From assembly GCA_018812485.1 (NCBI GenBank), contig JAHJDO010000014.1, positions 1 through 50,110 of the forward strand: DNA of 50,110 nt, in the 5' to 3' direction. This document shows, in pieces, positions 17,580-26,259 of the stretch. The notes under the pieces are model-generated. The model saw only the letters and a list, made by a program, of their open reading frames with translations, was not told the origin of the DNA and did no database searches. A program made the translations under genes and the position numbers. This DNA comes from a bacterium (GTDB taxonomy: Bacteria; JAHJDO01). How positions within the stretch are numbered: position 1 is the first letter of the stretch; each line of letters starts with the position of its first letter.

Positions 17580-19523
17580 TTAGTACCAGCCTATTAAGCA
17601 TAAAGTTACCAAAGACATCAGGTCTGTGCATTCTGTGCCAATTAGTTCTGTGCCGTTTAAGTAAGCATCTACAATCTTTCGCATATATTGAAGATTGAAA
17701 TAATCTTCTTGCAATATACTTTCGTACGGATAACCTTTAATCAATTCTTTGAAATAAGTTGACACAAAAGATTCAAAAAGAATTTCATTGAAATGGCAAA
17801 ATCCATGATTTACGTCGTAAAGATAAGAGTGAGGTCCAGTCTGAAAATCTATAGGGTAGTCCAGATTATTTGCAAGCATCCATTTTAGGGGATACTTGGT
17901 AGGTTTGAGCTCAAGTCCTCTTCCCCAATTTTCAGGCATTTCGCTGAGAAAACGCTGTAACCTGCCATCCCAAAAAGGCGATCTAATTTTCATGGCACCT
18001 GCAACAAGTCTTGTTTCAAATGTCCTGACAGCACTACTCTGCCAATGAAAACTGTTGTAGAGATATAACATCCAAGCATAAAGTGTTTCAGGAGTTAAAC
18101 TATCGACTGCATCCCTAAGATAGATTCTATATATTTCGTTTTCAAATTTTTTAGCTCCATCATATGTAAGCATTTTTTTGTTCAAGACGCTGTAAAATGG
18201 CATACGTTTACTCCCGAGGAAAAACGAACTAAGATATTTAAAGCACCGTTGTTTTTTATGCAAATCGCTTTTATCATCAAAAATAGCCGGCTTTAAGCGT
18301 TCTTTAAGAAATTTATAGACAATATCACTCTTATAATCGTTATTTATAACACGTCCGAAGAACTTAGCCCCGTAAAGATAAGAAGCCATTTTGTCGCTGT
18401 ATTCACGGAATCCCAAATCGGGATGATCTAAAATCGTAGCAAATTGTGAAAAGCCTAAATTATGCGCGCCATCGCTTATTTCACCTGAAAAAACAGCATC
18501 TTTAGCGCTGCCGTGTTTTAAAACAAAATCGGATAATCTATAAGGATTGTAAGCAGTTATTGTGTAAATATGCTGTCTTCGCAAAGGAGCACGTATAATT
18601 TTCCAGTAATCTACAGCACCCTGATTGCATAAATCCAAGGGAACTATATCTACTTGAATTTTATAGTACTGCGCAAATTTTTTGGCTCTGTCTACCTCAA
18701 ATTGATTGATAGTGCCAGAGCGCGCTGAATAATTCATCTGCCCGATGATACCTCTAACCTTTGATTTTCTATTATGTTTAGCTAATATTGCTAAAAGCGC
18801 TGTGGAATCCCACCCGCTTGAAAGAAAGATCCAATTACAGTGATTTGAGCTTCTAATTCTTACCGCATCTTCAAGAATATCGGCATACTCACGGTGTTCG
18901 CGCTCACCAAACTGCCGCGAATTAACAGGAGTAAATTCTATCTCTTTTATTCTAATAGCATTGTTATCAAATACTAAATATTCACCAACTCCAAGGCGTT
19001 TAATCTCTTTATAAATAGTATGTTTCTTTGGAACACATCCTCCGTAAACTGTTAATAGACCAGCCAGTGCTTCCTGAGAGTAGTGAACCCCGCCTATAAG
19101 TTTAACTATTTTTTCTAAATCACTGGAAACAATTGCTTCTTTAGATTTAAACGCATAGAAAGCCTCTGTACGATTAAAAGCATCTCCAAAAATTACCGCT
19201 TTATTAGACCCGTATATTGAAATGCCTATAAAATTCCCTTCTAAATATTTAGGGATATCTTCAATCATATGGTTTTCAAACGTATGTTCTAGGATTGCTT
19301 TTCCCCTGTCAGAAGCAATATTTGATGGTGCATATGTTCCATTATGTGACTTCACCGCATAAATCATGCCCCAGATAAAAACTCTTCTATTCCCTTTAAG
19401 GCAGAGAGCAACAAATGGTTTATCGGAAATAACTAATATATTTTTCGATTGAAACAGAATAAATTGTTTTTTTAGACCACTTTTTGCTTTGGCGATGCAT
19501 GAACTTCCAAAATAAATATCCAT
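17580..19523 (-). CDS. Asparagine-synthase-like ATP-dependent amidotransferase
   Basis: This 647-residue protein resembles AsnB. Its N-terminal part looks like the glutaminase fold (YLEGNFIG 93-100, FGDAFNRTEAFYAF 112-125). It lacks the catalytic Cys2, because residue 2 is Asp. Residues 230-245 hold the ATP pyrophosphatase loop as SSGWDS (235-240) instead of the usual SGGxDS. Such enzymes in polysaccharide operons amidate carboxylates of uronic or ulosonic acids. Without Cys2 it may use free ammonia or another amine, or the N-terminal domain may be only structural. The ATG is at 19521-19523. It follows the B12-radical SAM gene with a 12-base gap. Confidence 0.8.
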   Translation of the reverse strand: MDIYFGSSCIAKAKSGLKKQFILFQSKNILVISDKPFVALCLKGNRRVFIWGMIYAVKSHNGTYAPSNIASDRGKAILEHTFENHMIEDIPKYLEGNFIGISIYGSNKAVIFGDAFNRTEAFYAFKSKEAIVSSDLEKIVKLIGGVHYSQEALAGLLTVYGGCVPKKHTIYKEIKRLGVGEYLVFDNNAIRIKEIEFTPVNSRQFGEREHREYADILEDAVRIRSSNHCNWIFLSSGWDSTALLAILAKHNRKSKVRGIIGQMNYSARSGTINQFEVDRAKKFAQYYKIQVDIVPLDLCNQGAVDYWKIIRAPLRRQHIYTITAYNPYRLSDFVLKHGSAKDAVFSGEISDGAHNLGFSQFATILDHPDLGFREYSDKMASYLYGAKFFGRVINNDYKSDIVYKFLKERLKPAIFDDKSDLHKKQRCFKYLSSFFLGSKRMPFYSVLNKKMLTYDGAKKFENEIYRIYLRDAVDSLTPETLYAWMLYLYNSFHWQSSAVRTFETRLVAGAMKIRSPFWDGRLQRFLSEMPENWGRGLELKPTKYPLKWMLANNLDYPIDFQTGPHSYLYDVNHGFCHFNEILFESFVSTYFKELIKGYPYESILQEDYFNLQYMRKIVDAYLNGTELIGTECTDLMSLVTLCLIGWY

Positions 19524-19535
19524 AATTTGTTCTCC

Positions 19536-21647
19536 CTAAACCGTTTTCAAGCCCGCTGTTTTTCTTTTTGCATAAGAAATATAGCGTCTCATATTAGACG
19601 AAACCATAGTGCTAAAATAAAAATCGTACTTTTCTATCTCTGTCAAAGTTTTTGCTTTCTCAATGAAATCATAATGTTCCTCTATATTCCTTACGACCAG
19701 TGCAAAGAGTCGGGAACTTTTTAGGTGATATTCTAATAGCGGCTGTTCATAATTGCCCATTGCCCACGCAATAAGATCATAGGAGCACTCATAAAGAATT
19801 TTTTCTTGAGTCCTCTGAAGGGGAGTAATTATAATATCGGCTGTCAAAGAAGCGAGCATATTTAATATTTTATGAAAGTCTTTCTGTCTACTAACCTGAT
19901 ATTTCTTACTCTTTTTATAAACAGCACAAGCCGCTTTAACATACTCTGCAATAAAAACTCGCTTTTCTTGGATTCCAAGCGTTTTACCCATTATAGACCG
20001 TAAGTGCTTATAAACATCAAATGAATCAATATTGGCATGCTTTTTAATAGAACTCATTAATTTCTTTTTCAAAGCTGCTGTTGTTTTAAAGTGCAAACCT
20101 CTGATATCTCTCATATATTGCGAAGCTATCGTGCTAAAAAATTCATAGTTCTCTTTATGAGTTACTAATTCATCGTAAACATCCGATGGAGTCATATTGT
20201 AATTGAGACAATGCATAATTATTTCCTTCAAAAATCCTGCGGCATAGCATAGGTGAGCAAAAAGACTGAATTTATGAATCTTCCAAAAATTTTGTTGATT
20301 CATTGTCTTTGACTCTGTCACAATCTCATTTGCGTCAACAACATAATGCTCATTAACTTTTGTTACATCTTTTCCCAGTAGTGAATACATTGTCTTAAAT
20401 CCATATTGTCTTCTTGCATCTTCTGCGTACAATTCAGCTCCCTTAATTAGATAAAACTGACCAATATAGATACTATCAAAACCCTGCTGTATGGCTTTCA
20501 AAAATCCTTTTCGAAACGAGTTGTATGTTTCACCCGGCAATCCCGAAATAAGCTCGGTTGAAGTTGCGATTTTGTTTGTATGAGCAAATATAACCATGTC
20601 TTTAACTTTATCCAAGGATATATTTCTCCTTTTAACATTCTTTAAAACTTGTTTATTAAAGGACTGGAAACTCATGTTTAGAGGCAGTAAAGGCTTCAAT
20701 AACTTTGCCATTTTTTTAACATTTTCAATCGGTCCGTTTGCCGCGTAATAAACTCTTAATGAAACTGGATAACCACAGTTGTTGTAAAGCGTTCTGATAA
20801 ACTCTGCCAGCTGAACATCGTGAGCAACAATTCCCCAATTTGGGTCTGCTATTCTCAAAACTCTATTTGGGCTGTGGTCTTTTAAATACAGAATCTCCCT
20901 TTTAAGATACTCCACGCTATGAGTGTAAAGGCGCGAAGAGTGACCTCCAATCGTACAATAACCGCATCTATAAGGACATCCTCTGGCTGTTTCAAGCTGG
21001 GGCATTGATTGAAACCGTTCAAAAAAATCTGTAAATAAACCCATTGAGTAAGGAGAAGGTATTTCATCTAAATCATAAAGCGTTGGAGCAGGTTTCCCGC
21101 TGAATACTTTTTCTCCTATTAAAACACTGCATCCATTAATTCTCTGAGTTTTTAGTTCCAATCGCTTTCTGCATGCAATAAATCTACCTACAATATCTGC
21201 AAATGGCACTTCTCCATAACCATGGACAATAATGTCAATATGCGGATTAGAAATAAGCAGTTGCAAATCCTCATTTAACAAACACGACACGGAATCGTCA
21301 TTTTTCTCCAATTTTTGAGTTGTATTTGTGCTCACAAATCCTATATTAAGCCCGCCAAAAACAATCAATGTATCGGGAGCTATGCATCTGAGAAAGGCGG
21401 ATACAGTAAGACTCAAATTGTCATTCCATGAGTAATAGCCAAATCCGACAATGTGTGGAGTCTTTTTTTTAATTGCTTTGTATAAATCATCAAACTGTCT
21501 GAATAGTTTTAGTTCAATTTCATCACCATGCAATTTTTTACAATATGCCCCTATAGTGCCAATTCCCAATGGAATTGTTCCTAAGGTTAATCCAAAACCA
21601 TTATGAGCTAATTCTACAAGATAGATAATAACCTTGTTTTTATTCAC
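19536..21647 (-). CDS. Large B12-binding-domain radical SAM enzyme
   Basis: This 703-residue protein is the longest of the four B12-radical SAM enzymes here. The N-terminal part looks like a cobalamin-binding domain (IVGFGYYSWND, VFGGLNIGF). The radical SAM cluster motif is ARGCPYRCGYC with C224, C228 and C231. The C-terminal about 300 residues are an extra region of mostly helical, charged sequence with no motif I recognise. The start is GTG at 21645-21647, preceded by AAGG. It lies upstream of the amidotransferase gene in the same operon. Substrate is unknown. Confidence 0.85.
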   Translation of the reverse strand: MNKNKVIIYLVELAHNGFGLTLGTIPLGIGTIGAYCKKLHGDEIELKLFRQFDDLYKAIKKKTPHIVGFGYYSWNDNLSLTVSAFLRCIAPDTLIVFGGLNIGFVSTNTTQKLEKNDDSVSCLLNEDLQLLISNPHIDIIVHGYGEVPFADIVGRFIACRKRLELKTQRINGCSVLIGEKVFSGKPAPTLYDLDEIPSPYSMGLFTDFFERFQSMPQLETARGCPYRCGYCTIGGHSSRLYTHSVEYLKREILYLKDHSPNRVLRIADPNWGIVAHDVQLAEFIRTLYNNCGYPVSLRVYYAANGPIENVKKMAKLLKPLLPLNMSFQSFNKQVLKNVKRRNISLDKVKDMVIFAHTNKIATSTELISGLPGETYNSFRKGFLKAIQQGFDSIYIGQFYLIKGAELYAEDARRQYGFKTMYSLLGKDVTKVNEHYVVDANEIVTESKTMNQQNFWKIHKFSLFAHLCYAAGFLKEIIMHCLNYNMTPSDVYDELVTHKENYEFFSTIASQYMRDIRGLHFKTTAALKKKLMSSIKKHANIDSFDVYKHLRSIMGKTLGIQEKRVFIAEYVKAACAVYKKSKKYQVSRQKDFHKILNMLASLTADIIITPLQRTQEKILYECSYDLIAWAMGNYEQPLLEYHLKSSRLFALVVRNIEEHYDFIEKAKTLTEIEKYDFYFSTMVSSNMRRYISYAKRKTAGLKTV

Positions 21648-21708
21648 ATATACCCTTGAATATCATCGATTTGATAAGCCGCATAATTCAGCTTGTGAAT
21701 TTCGCAAT

Positions 21709-22266
21709 TTAGTCTTTATTAAAGTCTCTTTGTAGGATTCCCATATAAACCTTGTCCACATATTTCCCATCTAAATTAAGCATTTTTGTTAATCTACCTT
21801 CAATCTGAAATCCAACCTTTTGATATGCTTTTATTGCTGCTTTGTGAGGTGCATGTACACCCAAAATAACTTTATTCAAATTCAATCTATTAAAAGCATA
21901 TTTCAATAATAGTTGGCATGCCTCCTGTCCATAACCTTTGCTCCAGTATCTTTTGTCTCCAATCATAATTCCCAGTTCAGCAAACCTATGAACCCAATTT
22001 ATATTACCCAATTTGATATTGCCTATGTGTCTGCCTTGTTTTTTTGTAACAATAGCAAACATTACATCGGTTTTACTTTTGTTTATTCTCTCATAGTAAT
22101 CTTGTAGCTCATTCTTAGTTGTTGGGAAAATTCCTATCTCCATATATTTTGTCACTTCACTATCGTTAAGCCATGATAAATATTTTTTATTTATATCTCT
22201 TTGGTTAAGAGGGCGAAGATATATTCGCCTGCCTACAAGGAATATCTTCTCAGCAATTTTTTTCAT
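21709..22266 (-). CDS. GNAT-family acetyltransferase (RimJ/RimL-like)
   Basis: This 185-residue GNAT protein has IYLRPLNQRDINKKYLSWLNDSEV at the start and the acetyl-CoA loop as YWSKGYGQEACQLLLKYAF (about residues 108-126), followed by KAAIKAYQKVGF. In glycan clusters such enzymes N-acetylate amino sugars, though RimJ-like proteins may act on proteins or small molecules. Its ATG overlaps the next gene's stop (ATGA), so it is coupled with the PseH/PseG-GNAT-type gene. There are 61 bases between it and the B12-radical SAM gene. Confidence 0.85.
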   Translation of the reverse strand: MKKIAEKIFLVGRRIYLRPLNQRDINKKYLSWLNDSEVTKYMEIGIFPTTKNELQDYYERINKSKTDVMFAIVTKKQGRHIGNIKLGNINWVHRFAELGIMIGDKRYWSKGYGQEACQLLLKYAFNRLNLNKVILGVHAPHKAAIKAYQKVGFQIEGRLTKMLNLDGKYVDKVYMGILQRDFNKD

Positions 22267-22790
22267 AAACCATTAACTCTTTTTTGACTGTTTCTCTCCA
22301 GAATCATTTCGTAGCAGCTGAATCCTTTAACTTCTTTTAATCTATTTATCGTGAAACCGGATTTTTTAAATATTCTCAAAGAAGGTGTGTTTTTCTGCTT
22401 TATGTGAGCAGTTATATTTTTTATAGGGTAATTTTTGAAAGTATGTTCGCAAAATAACCGTAGAGCTTGTATACCGTAACCTTTTCCTCTTTCAGTTTTG
22501 TCGATAATAATACTAACCTCCGCTGCTCCTGGAGAATTAAAATCAAATCTTACTTGTCCTATTTCCTTGCCGAATTCACTTTCAATAATGGAAATCTTTT
22601 CCTTTCTACTTTTTATTTTTTTTTGAAACCACTTCTTATGCTCTTCATAAGAAATATATTTTGAATTAAAAGATGCCTCTCTTACGCTTTTTTCATTTCT
22701 CCATTCCCATAATAATTTACAGTCTTTCTTTTCTCCATCTCGCAGAGTTAATTCAGATTTCATACCATGTTTCATCCGCACTTTGCCCAT
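22263..22790 (-). CDS. GNAT acetyltransferase, PseH / PseG-GNAT type
   Basis: This 175-residue GNAT protein carries the set WEWRNEKSVREASFNSKYISYEEHKKWF, which resembles the GNAT domain that is often fused to PseG or found as PseH in pseudaminic-type pathways. The CoA loop is RGKGYGIQALRLF, followed by NTPSLRIFKKSGF. It would N-acetylate the 4-amino group of the UDP-amino sugar made by PseB and PseC. Acetylation of another amino sugar is possible. Its ATG at 22788-22790 has no strong ribosome site; a later ATG at 22761-22763 is an alternative. The gene follows the aminopeptidase-like gene. Confidence 0.75.
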   Translation of the reverse strand: MGKVRMKHGMKSELTLRDGEKKDCKLLWEWRNEKSVREASFNSKYISYEEHKKWFQKKIKSRKEKISIIESEFGKEIGQVRFDFNSPGAAEVSIIIDKTERGKGYGIQALRLFCEHTFKNYPIKNITAHIKQKNTPSLRIFKKSGFTINRLKEVKGFSCYEMILERNSQKRVNGL

Positions 22791-22807
22791 TTCAGAAATT
22801 ATTAGGA

Positions 22808-24118
22808 TTAGCCAGTCTCTTTAAGCAAACCTTTATACACCAAAGAATCGGCTGCAACTTTAATTTGCTCAAAAGCTATCTTGGAGCGAATTGCAATGTC
22901 TAAGAGAGAGTTTCTCCCGTCAGAGAGATTTAAAACCCATAACATTGATAATTCGTTAATTGCATGATCTTTTTGACTGCCAATCATTCTGTAAAGCCCC
23001 CTTCTTCCTAATTGTGGTTCGCATTTTGGATTAATATTTAAATAAGTAATATTGTTCTCAAGAATGGATACGACTTTAATATATTTCTGAAATGAATCTG
23101 CTAGATATTCAGGAGCAATGATATCTAAATTATCTAAAGAAGTGTGATATTCAGGGAAACGAGCATAGGGAGTTCTCATTAATGAACCTACCGGCAAATT
23201 GAATCCTGGAGAGCAAAACTGTCTTTCATCACTTCCAGAAGGGAAAAAGTCAATAATCTCATAAGGATTTCCCGAATCGATCAGGACTTTTTCTACTATC
23301 CTGTCAATTGTAGCATTCCCTTGCCTGCTTTTTTTATATGTTGATTTACCAGAATCACCTACGCATGTCGCAATAATTCCATGCTTGATATTTGCTACTC
23401 TATCTTCATTCAAGCTTAACCAAGTGATTGCGCCGATAGTTTCAGGTATAAACAAAAACCTATAAGAATATTTTAAATCAGCGCCTAATAACTCTCTTGC
23501 CAAAAAAGTCAAAAGGACTACTCCACTAAGATTATCATTGCATAAAGAAGGGTGACAAATGTAACACGAAAAAAGAACTTCGTCATCGCTCTTCCCTTTT
23601 ATATATAATTCGCCAAATGAAAGATTGCCATCTTCAAGTGTGGAATCAATAACTACCTCATAAGTACCATCCTGTAACTTCTCATATTGCTTATGAGTCA
23701 AACAAAAACCCCAATTTTCTTTATAGTAAGAAGTCAAGTAAGGAATCCAATCAGGATGTTCAGGCAAGGTAAATAAATGACTTTTTAGTTCCTCCAACGA
23801 CACTCTTTTGTGAACAGGCACACTGTAATTCAGGACAGAAAGGTTTGATTGCTTAAAATCAATTAGTTTCTCCCCTTTTGAGTTTTTCACATACGCATCT
23901 TTTATATTCCATTCCTTGGGAACAGTCCAATCAAAAACTTTTGTTCCAGTAGAAATTTCATGTATCTTTATAGGTATATATTTTTTAATGATATTTAATG
24001 TTTCTCGTACTCCATTGCCCGTAATACTTCTGCATATTGGGTAGAGTCTTTCTATTAATTTAAACATTTTTTTCCCATAATTTTCCGTATTCAAATTGTC
24101 ATTGTCAAACTGGGTCAT
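22808..24118 (-). CDS. Aminopeptidase-like polysaccharide-biosynthesis protein (DUF4910 type)
   Basis: This 436-residue M28-like protein is of the kind annotated as DUF4910 or polysaccharide biosynthesis with an aminopeptidase-like domain. The zinc-site block is CYICHPSLCNDNLSGVVLL, with His189 and Asp195. FIPETIGAI and GSDERQF are further family blocks. A C-terminal winged-helix-like part (from about 360) completes the family layout. It probably cleaves or forms an amide on an amino sugar or amino acid, but the substrate is not known. It starts inside the stop of the ACP-AAC(3) gene (ATGA overlap at 24115-24118), which suggests that the two work together. Confidence 0.82.
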   Translation of the reverse strand: MTQFDNDNLNTENYGKKMFKLIERLYPICRSITGNGVRETLNIIKKYIPIKIHEISTGTKVFDWTVPKEWNIKDAYVKNSKGEKLIDFKQSNLSVLNYSVPVHKRVSLEELKSHLFTLPEHPDWIPYLTSYYKENWGFCLTHKQYEKLQDGTYEVVIDSTLEDGNLSFGELYIKGKSDDEVLFSCYICHPSLCNDNLSGVVLLTFLARELLGADLKYSYRFLFIPETIGAITWLSLNEDRVANIKHGIIATCVGDSGKSTYKKSRQGNATIDRIVEKVLIDSGNPYEIIDFFPSGSDERQFCSPGFNLPVGSLMRTPYARFPEYHTSLDNLDIIAPEYLADSFQKYIKVVSILENNITYLNINPKCEPQLGRRGLYRMIGSQKDHAINELSMLWVLNLSDGRNSLLDIAIRSKIAFEQIKVAADSLVYKGLLKETG

Positions 24119-25140
24119 TTTGGATTCTCCTTTAAAAAAAAGCGGATATTTTTGTCTAGAAGTTTACAGCCTTCCTTAAGCAAGACATCAGAATTAACCA
24201 TTAATACTCGCCCCGCCCCTAATTTAATTTCTTTCATTAATCCTTTCGTAAGCATATGTCTTTCTAATTTCGAAAGATCTGTAATAATCGTTTTATCTAA
24301 GTAACGCACAAAATAATCGTATTCATCTTCATAGATTATGCTGGATTCTTTAATTTTCCCCTTGAATGTTTTTATATATCTGTATGGAACTCCATGCATT
24401 TGTTCAACGTAGTGAACATATGTGCAAGATTGAAAAGGTGCACCTAGGAAGATAATTTTCCCATTCATTTGGTGGAGTTTTCCAAAAATTGAGTTTTCGT
24501 CAAAAGAATCTTTGCTTATATCTAATAAGTGACTTTTATATTTACCCCATATTGCGACCGAAAAAATAGGATGGATTGTTCTGCTAACCTCTGGTTGCAC
24601 CCTGAAATATTCTGTAAGAACACCAACATCTGATTTAGTATTTCTAACGTCATAAATTTCTCCCTTACAGAAGTTATAAGTGAATGTGGGCATAATTATC
24701 GTCCCATTATTGCTAACACTCTCCTTTAGTGAATAAATTAGACTTTTTAAAATAAAACTCCTATCAGATATGCATAATTTCCCAAATGCAGAAATGTCAG
24801 AATGGACAAAAATAGTATCTCCTTTATTAACGCCAATATCTCTCAATGTGCAGGTAAAATCAGAATAATATATTTTTTTATTGTCTAATTCATATAATGG
24901 CTGTATTAATCTTTTTTTCATTTTAAGAATATTATTAAAATCATTTAAGTTGTGTATCTTAAACATTTCTTCAATTTCAAATTTAATATCAAATTCTTTT
25001 TCAATTGCCATGATTAACTCAAGATGTCCCATAGAATCCCACTCAGGGATATCAGCAGAAGTCCAAGTATTTTCAATTTTTTTGTGTTCTAAATTAAATG
25101 TTTTTCTTACCACTTTTTTTACTCGTTCACTAATTTCCAC
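24115..25140 (-). CDS. Acyl-carrier-protein domain fused to AAC(3)-family N-acyltransferase
   Basis: This 341-residue fusion has an acyl-carrier domain at about residues 1-75. The WDSMGHLELI motif places the phosphopantetheine site at Ser36. From about 84 to the end it is an AAC(3)/YokD-like acyltransferase: GDTIFVHSDISAFG, GTIIMPTFTYNFC, DVGVLTEYFR and IHPIFSVA are family blocks. The pairing implies that the acyl group is loaded on the attached carrier and transferred to an amino group of a sugar. Free AAC(3) enzymes use acetyl-CoA, so this use of carrier is an inference. The start is GTG at 25138-25140 with GGGGAAGAGG next to it. The AMP-ligase at 28664-30214 is the likely loader. Confidence 0.85.
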   Translation of the reverse strand: MEISERVKKVVRKTFNLEHKKIENTWTSADIPEWDSMGHLELIMAIEKEFDIKFEIEEMFKIHNLNDFNNILKMKKRLIQPLYELDNKKIYYSDFTCTLRDIGVNKGDTIFVHSDISAFGKLCISDRSFILKSLIYSLKESVSNNGTIIMPTFTYNFCKGEIYDVRNTKSDVGVLTEYFRVQPEVSRTIHPIFSVAIWGKYKSHLLDISKDSFDENSIFGKLHQMNGKIIFLGAPFQSCTYVHYVEQMHGVPYRYIKTFKGKIKESSIIYEDEYDYFVRYLDKTIITDLSKLERHMLTKGLMKEIKLGAGRVLMVNSDVLLKEGCKLLDKNIRFFLKENPK

Positions 25141-25188
25141 CCTCTTCCCCTATTTTTTAGATTTACCAGAATTCTCTGCTTAAGAAGT

Positions 25189-26229
25189 TTAATTTGCTCT
25201 ATCCAACCTTCTATTCTCAGCAATCAAAATTGCATAATCTATTGCATCTAGTAAACTCTTTTCGTCGGCAATACCTTTCCCTGCCTTTCCGAAAGCGGTT
25301 CCATGATCAACAGAAGTCCTTATTATAGGTAAACCTATAGTAACATTCACTCCGCCCACCGAACTCCATGTATTTCCATTCCATTCAAAACCAAAGAATT
25401 TTAGCGGTATATGTCCCTGATCATGATACATAGCAACAATAATGTCATATGTTCCGTTCTTTCCTTTGGAGAATATAGTATCCGGTGATATTGGACCATC
25501 AACATTTATTCCTTCGACTTTTGCTTTCTGAATCGCTGGTATTATCTCGTTTATCTCTTCATACCCCATTATTCCCCCCTCACCACAATGAGGATTTAAA
25601 CCCGCCACACCTATTTTAGGTGATAAAACACCTAACTGCTGACAGGCCTCAAAAGCTGCTTTTATAGTCTTGAATACCCTGTCAAGTTTAATAAGGTCTA
25701 AAGCGTTTCTTAAAGAAACATGCGTTGTTACATGAATAACCCGCAAATTTTTATGTGCCAAAAGCATGGCCACGTCTTTAGCATTGGTCAAAGCTGCCAG
25801 CATCTCAGTGTGACCGCGATATTTCTTTCCGTATCCAGCAAGGTCGAATGACTCTTTATTAATCGGAGCAGTTACTATGGCATCAACCTCTTTTTTTAAA
25901 GCTAAGGCTATTGCCTTTTCAATATACTTACCAGCAGCTTTACCACATTTTTGACTGACTTTTCCATAAACTAACTTAGTCATATCTATATTGGATAGAT
26001 TATATACATCAATGCTACCATGTCTAAAATTAGCCTTCTTTACGTTTTCAATAACATTGATATGTAAGTGCAGCTTACTGATCTTAATCGCATCCTTCAT
26101 AGCCTGTTTATCGCCTATGACGAGAGGATTACATCTTGAATACACATCAGGATTGTTTAAGGCCTTAGCAATTATCTCTGCCCCAATTCCCGCCGGATCG
26201 CCCATTGTAATACAAATAGTTGGCTTCAT
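25189..26229 (-). CDS. pdxA: PdxA-family 4-phospho-hydroxy-acid dehydrogenase
   Basis: This 346-residue PdxA-type enzyme has a divalent-metal site of His170, His214 and His269 (THVSL, NPHCGEGG and MYHDQGH) and a GDPAGIGAEI start. In vitamin B6 synthesis PdxA oxidises 4-phosphohydroxy-L-threonine. Paralogues (PdxA2) act on threonate or erythronate phosphates. No other pyridoxal gene is seen near it, and it sits inside a polysaccharide operon, so it may oxidise a phosphorylated sugar acid there. It could also be the cell's only pdxA. The ATG is at 26227-26229 with no strong ribosome site. Confidence 0.88.
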   Translation of the reverse strand: MKPTICITMGDPAGIGAEIIAKALNNPDVYSRCNPLVIGDKQAMKDAIKISKLHLHINVIENVKKANFRHGSIDVYNLSNIDMTKLVYGKVSQKCGKAAGKYIEKAIALALKKEVDAIVTAPINKESFDLAGYGKKYRGHTEMLAALTNAKDVAMLLAHKNLRVIHVTTHVSLRNALDLIKLDRVFKTIKAAFEACQQLGVLSPKIGVAGLNPHCGEGGIMGYEEINEIIPAIQKAKVEGINVDGPISPDTIFSKGKNGTYDIIVAMYHDQGHIPLKFFGFEWNGNTWSSVGGVNVTIGLPIIRTSVDHGTAFGKAGKGIADEKSLLDAIDYAILIAENRRLDRAN

Positions 26230-26259
26230 AAATTAACCTGCCCAAATATGGTGTTTCTG

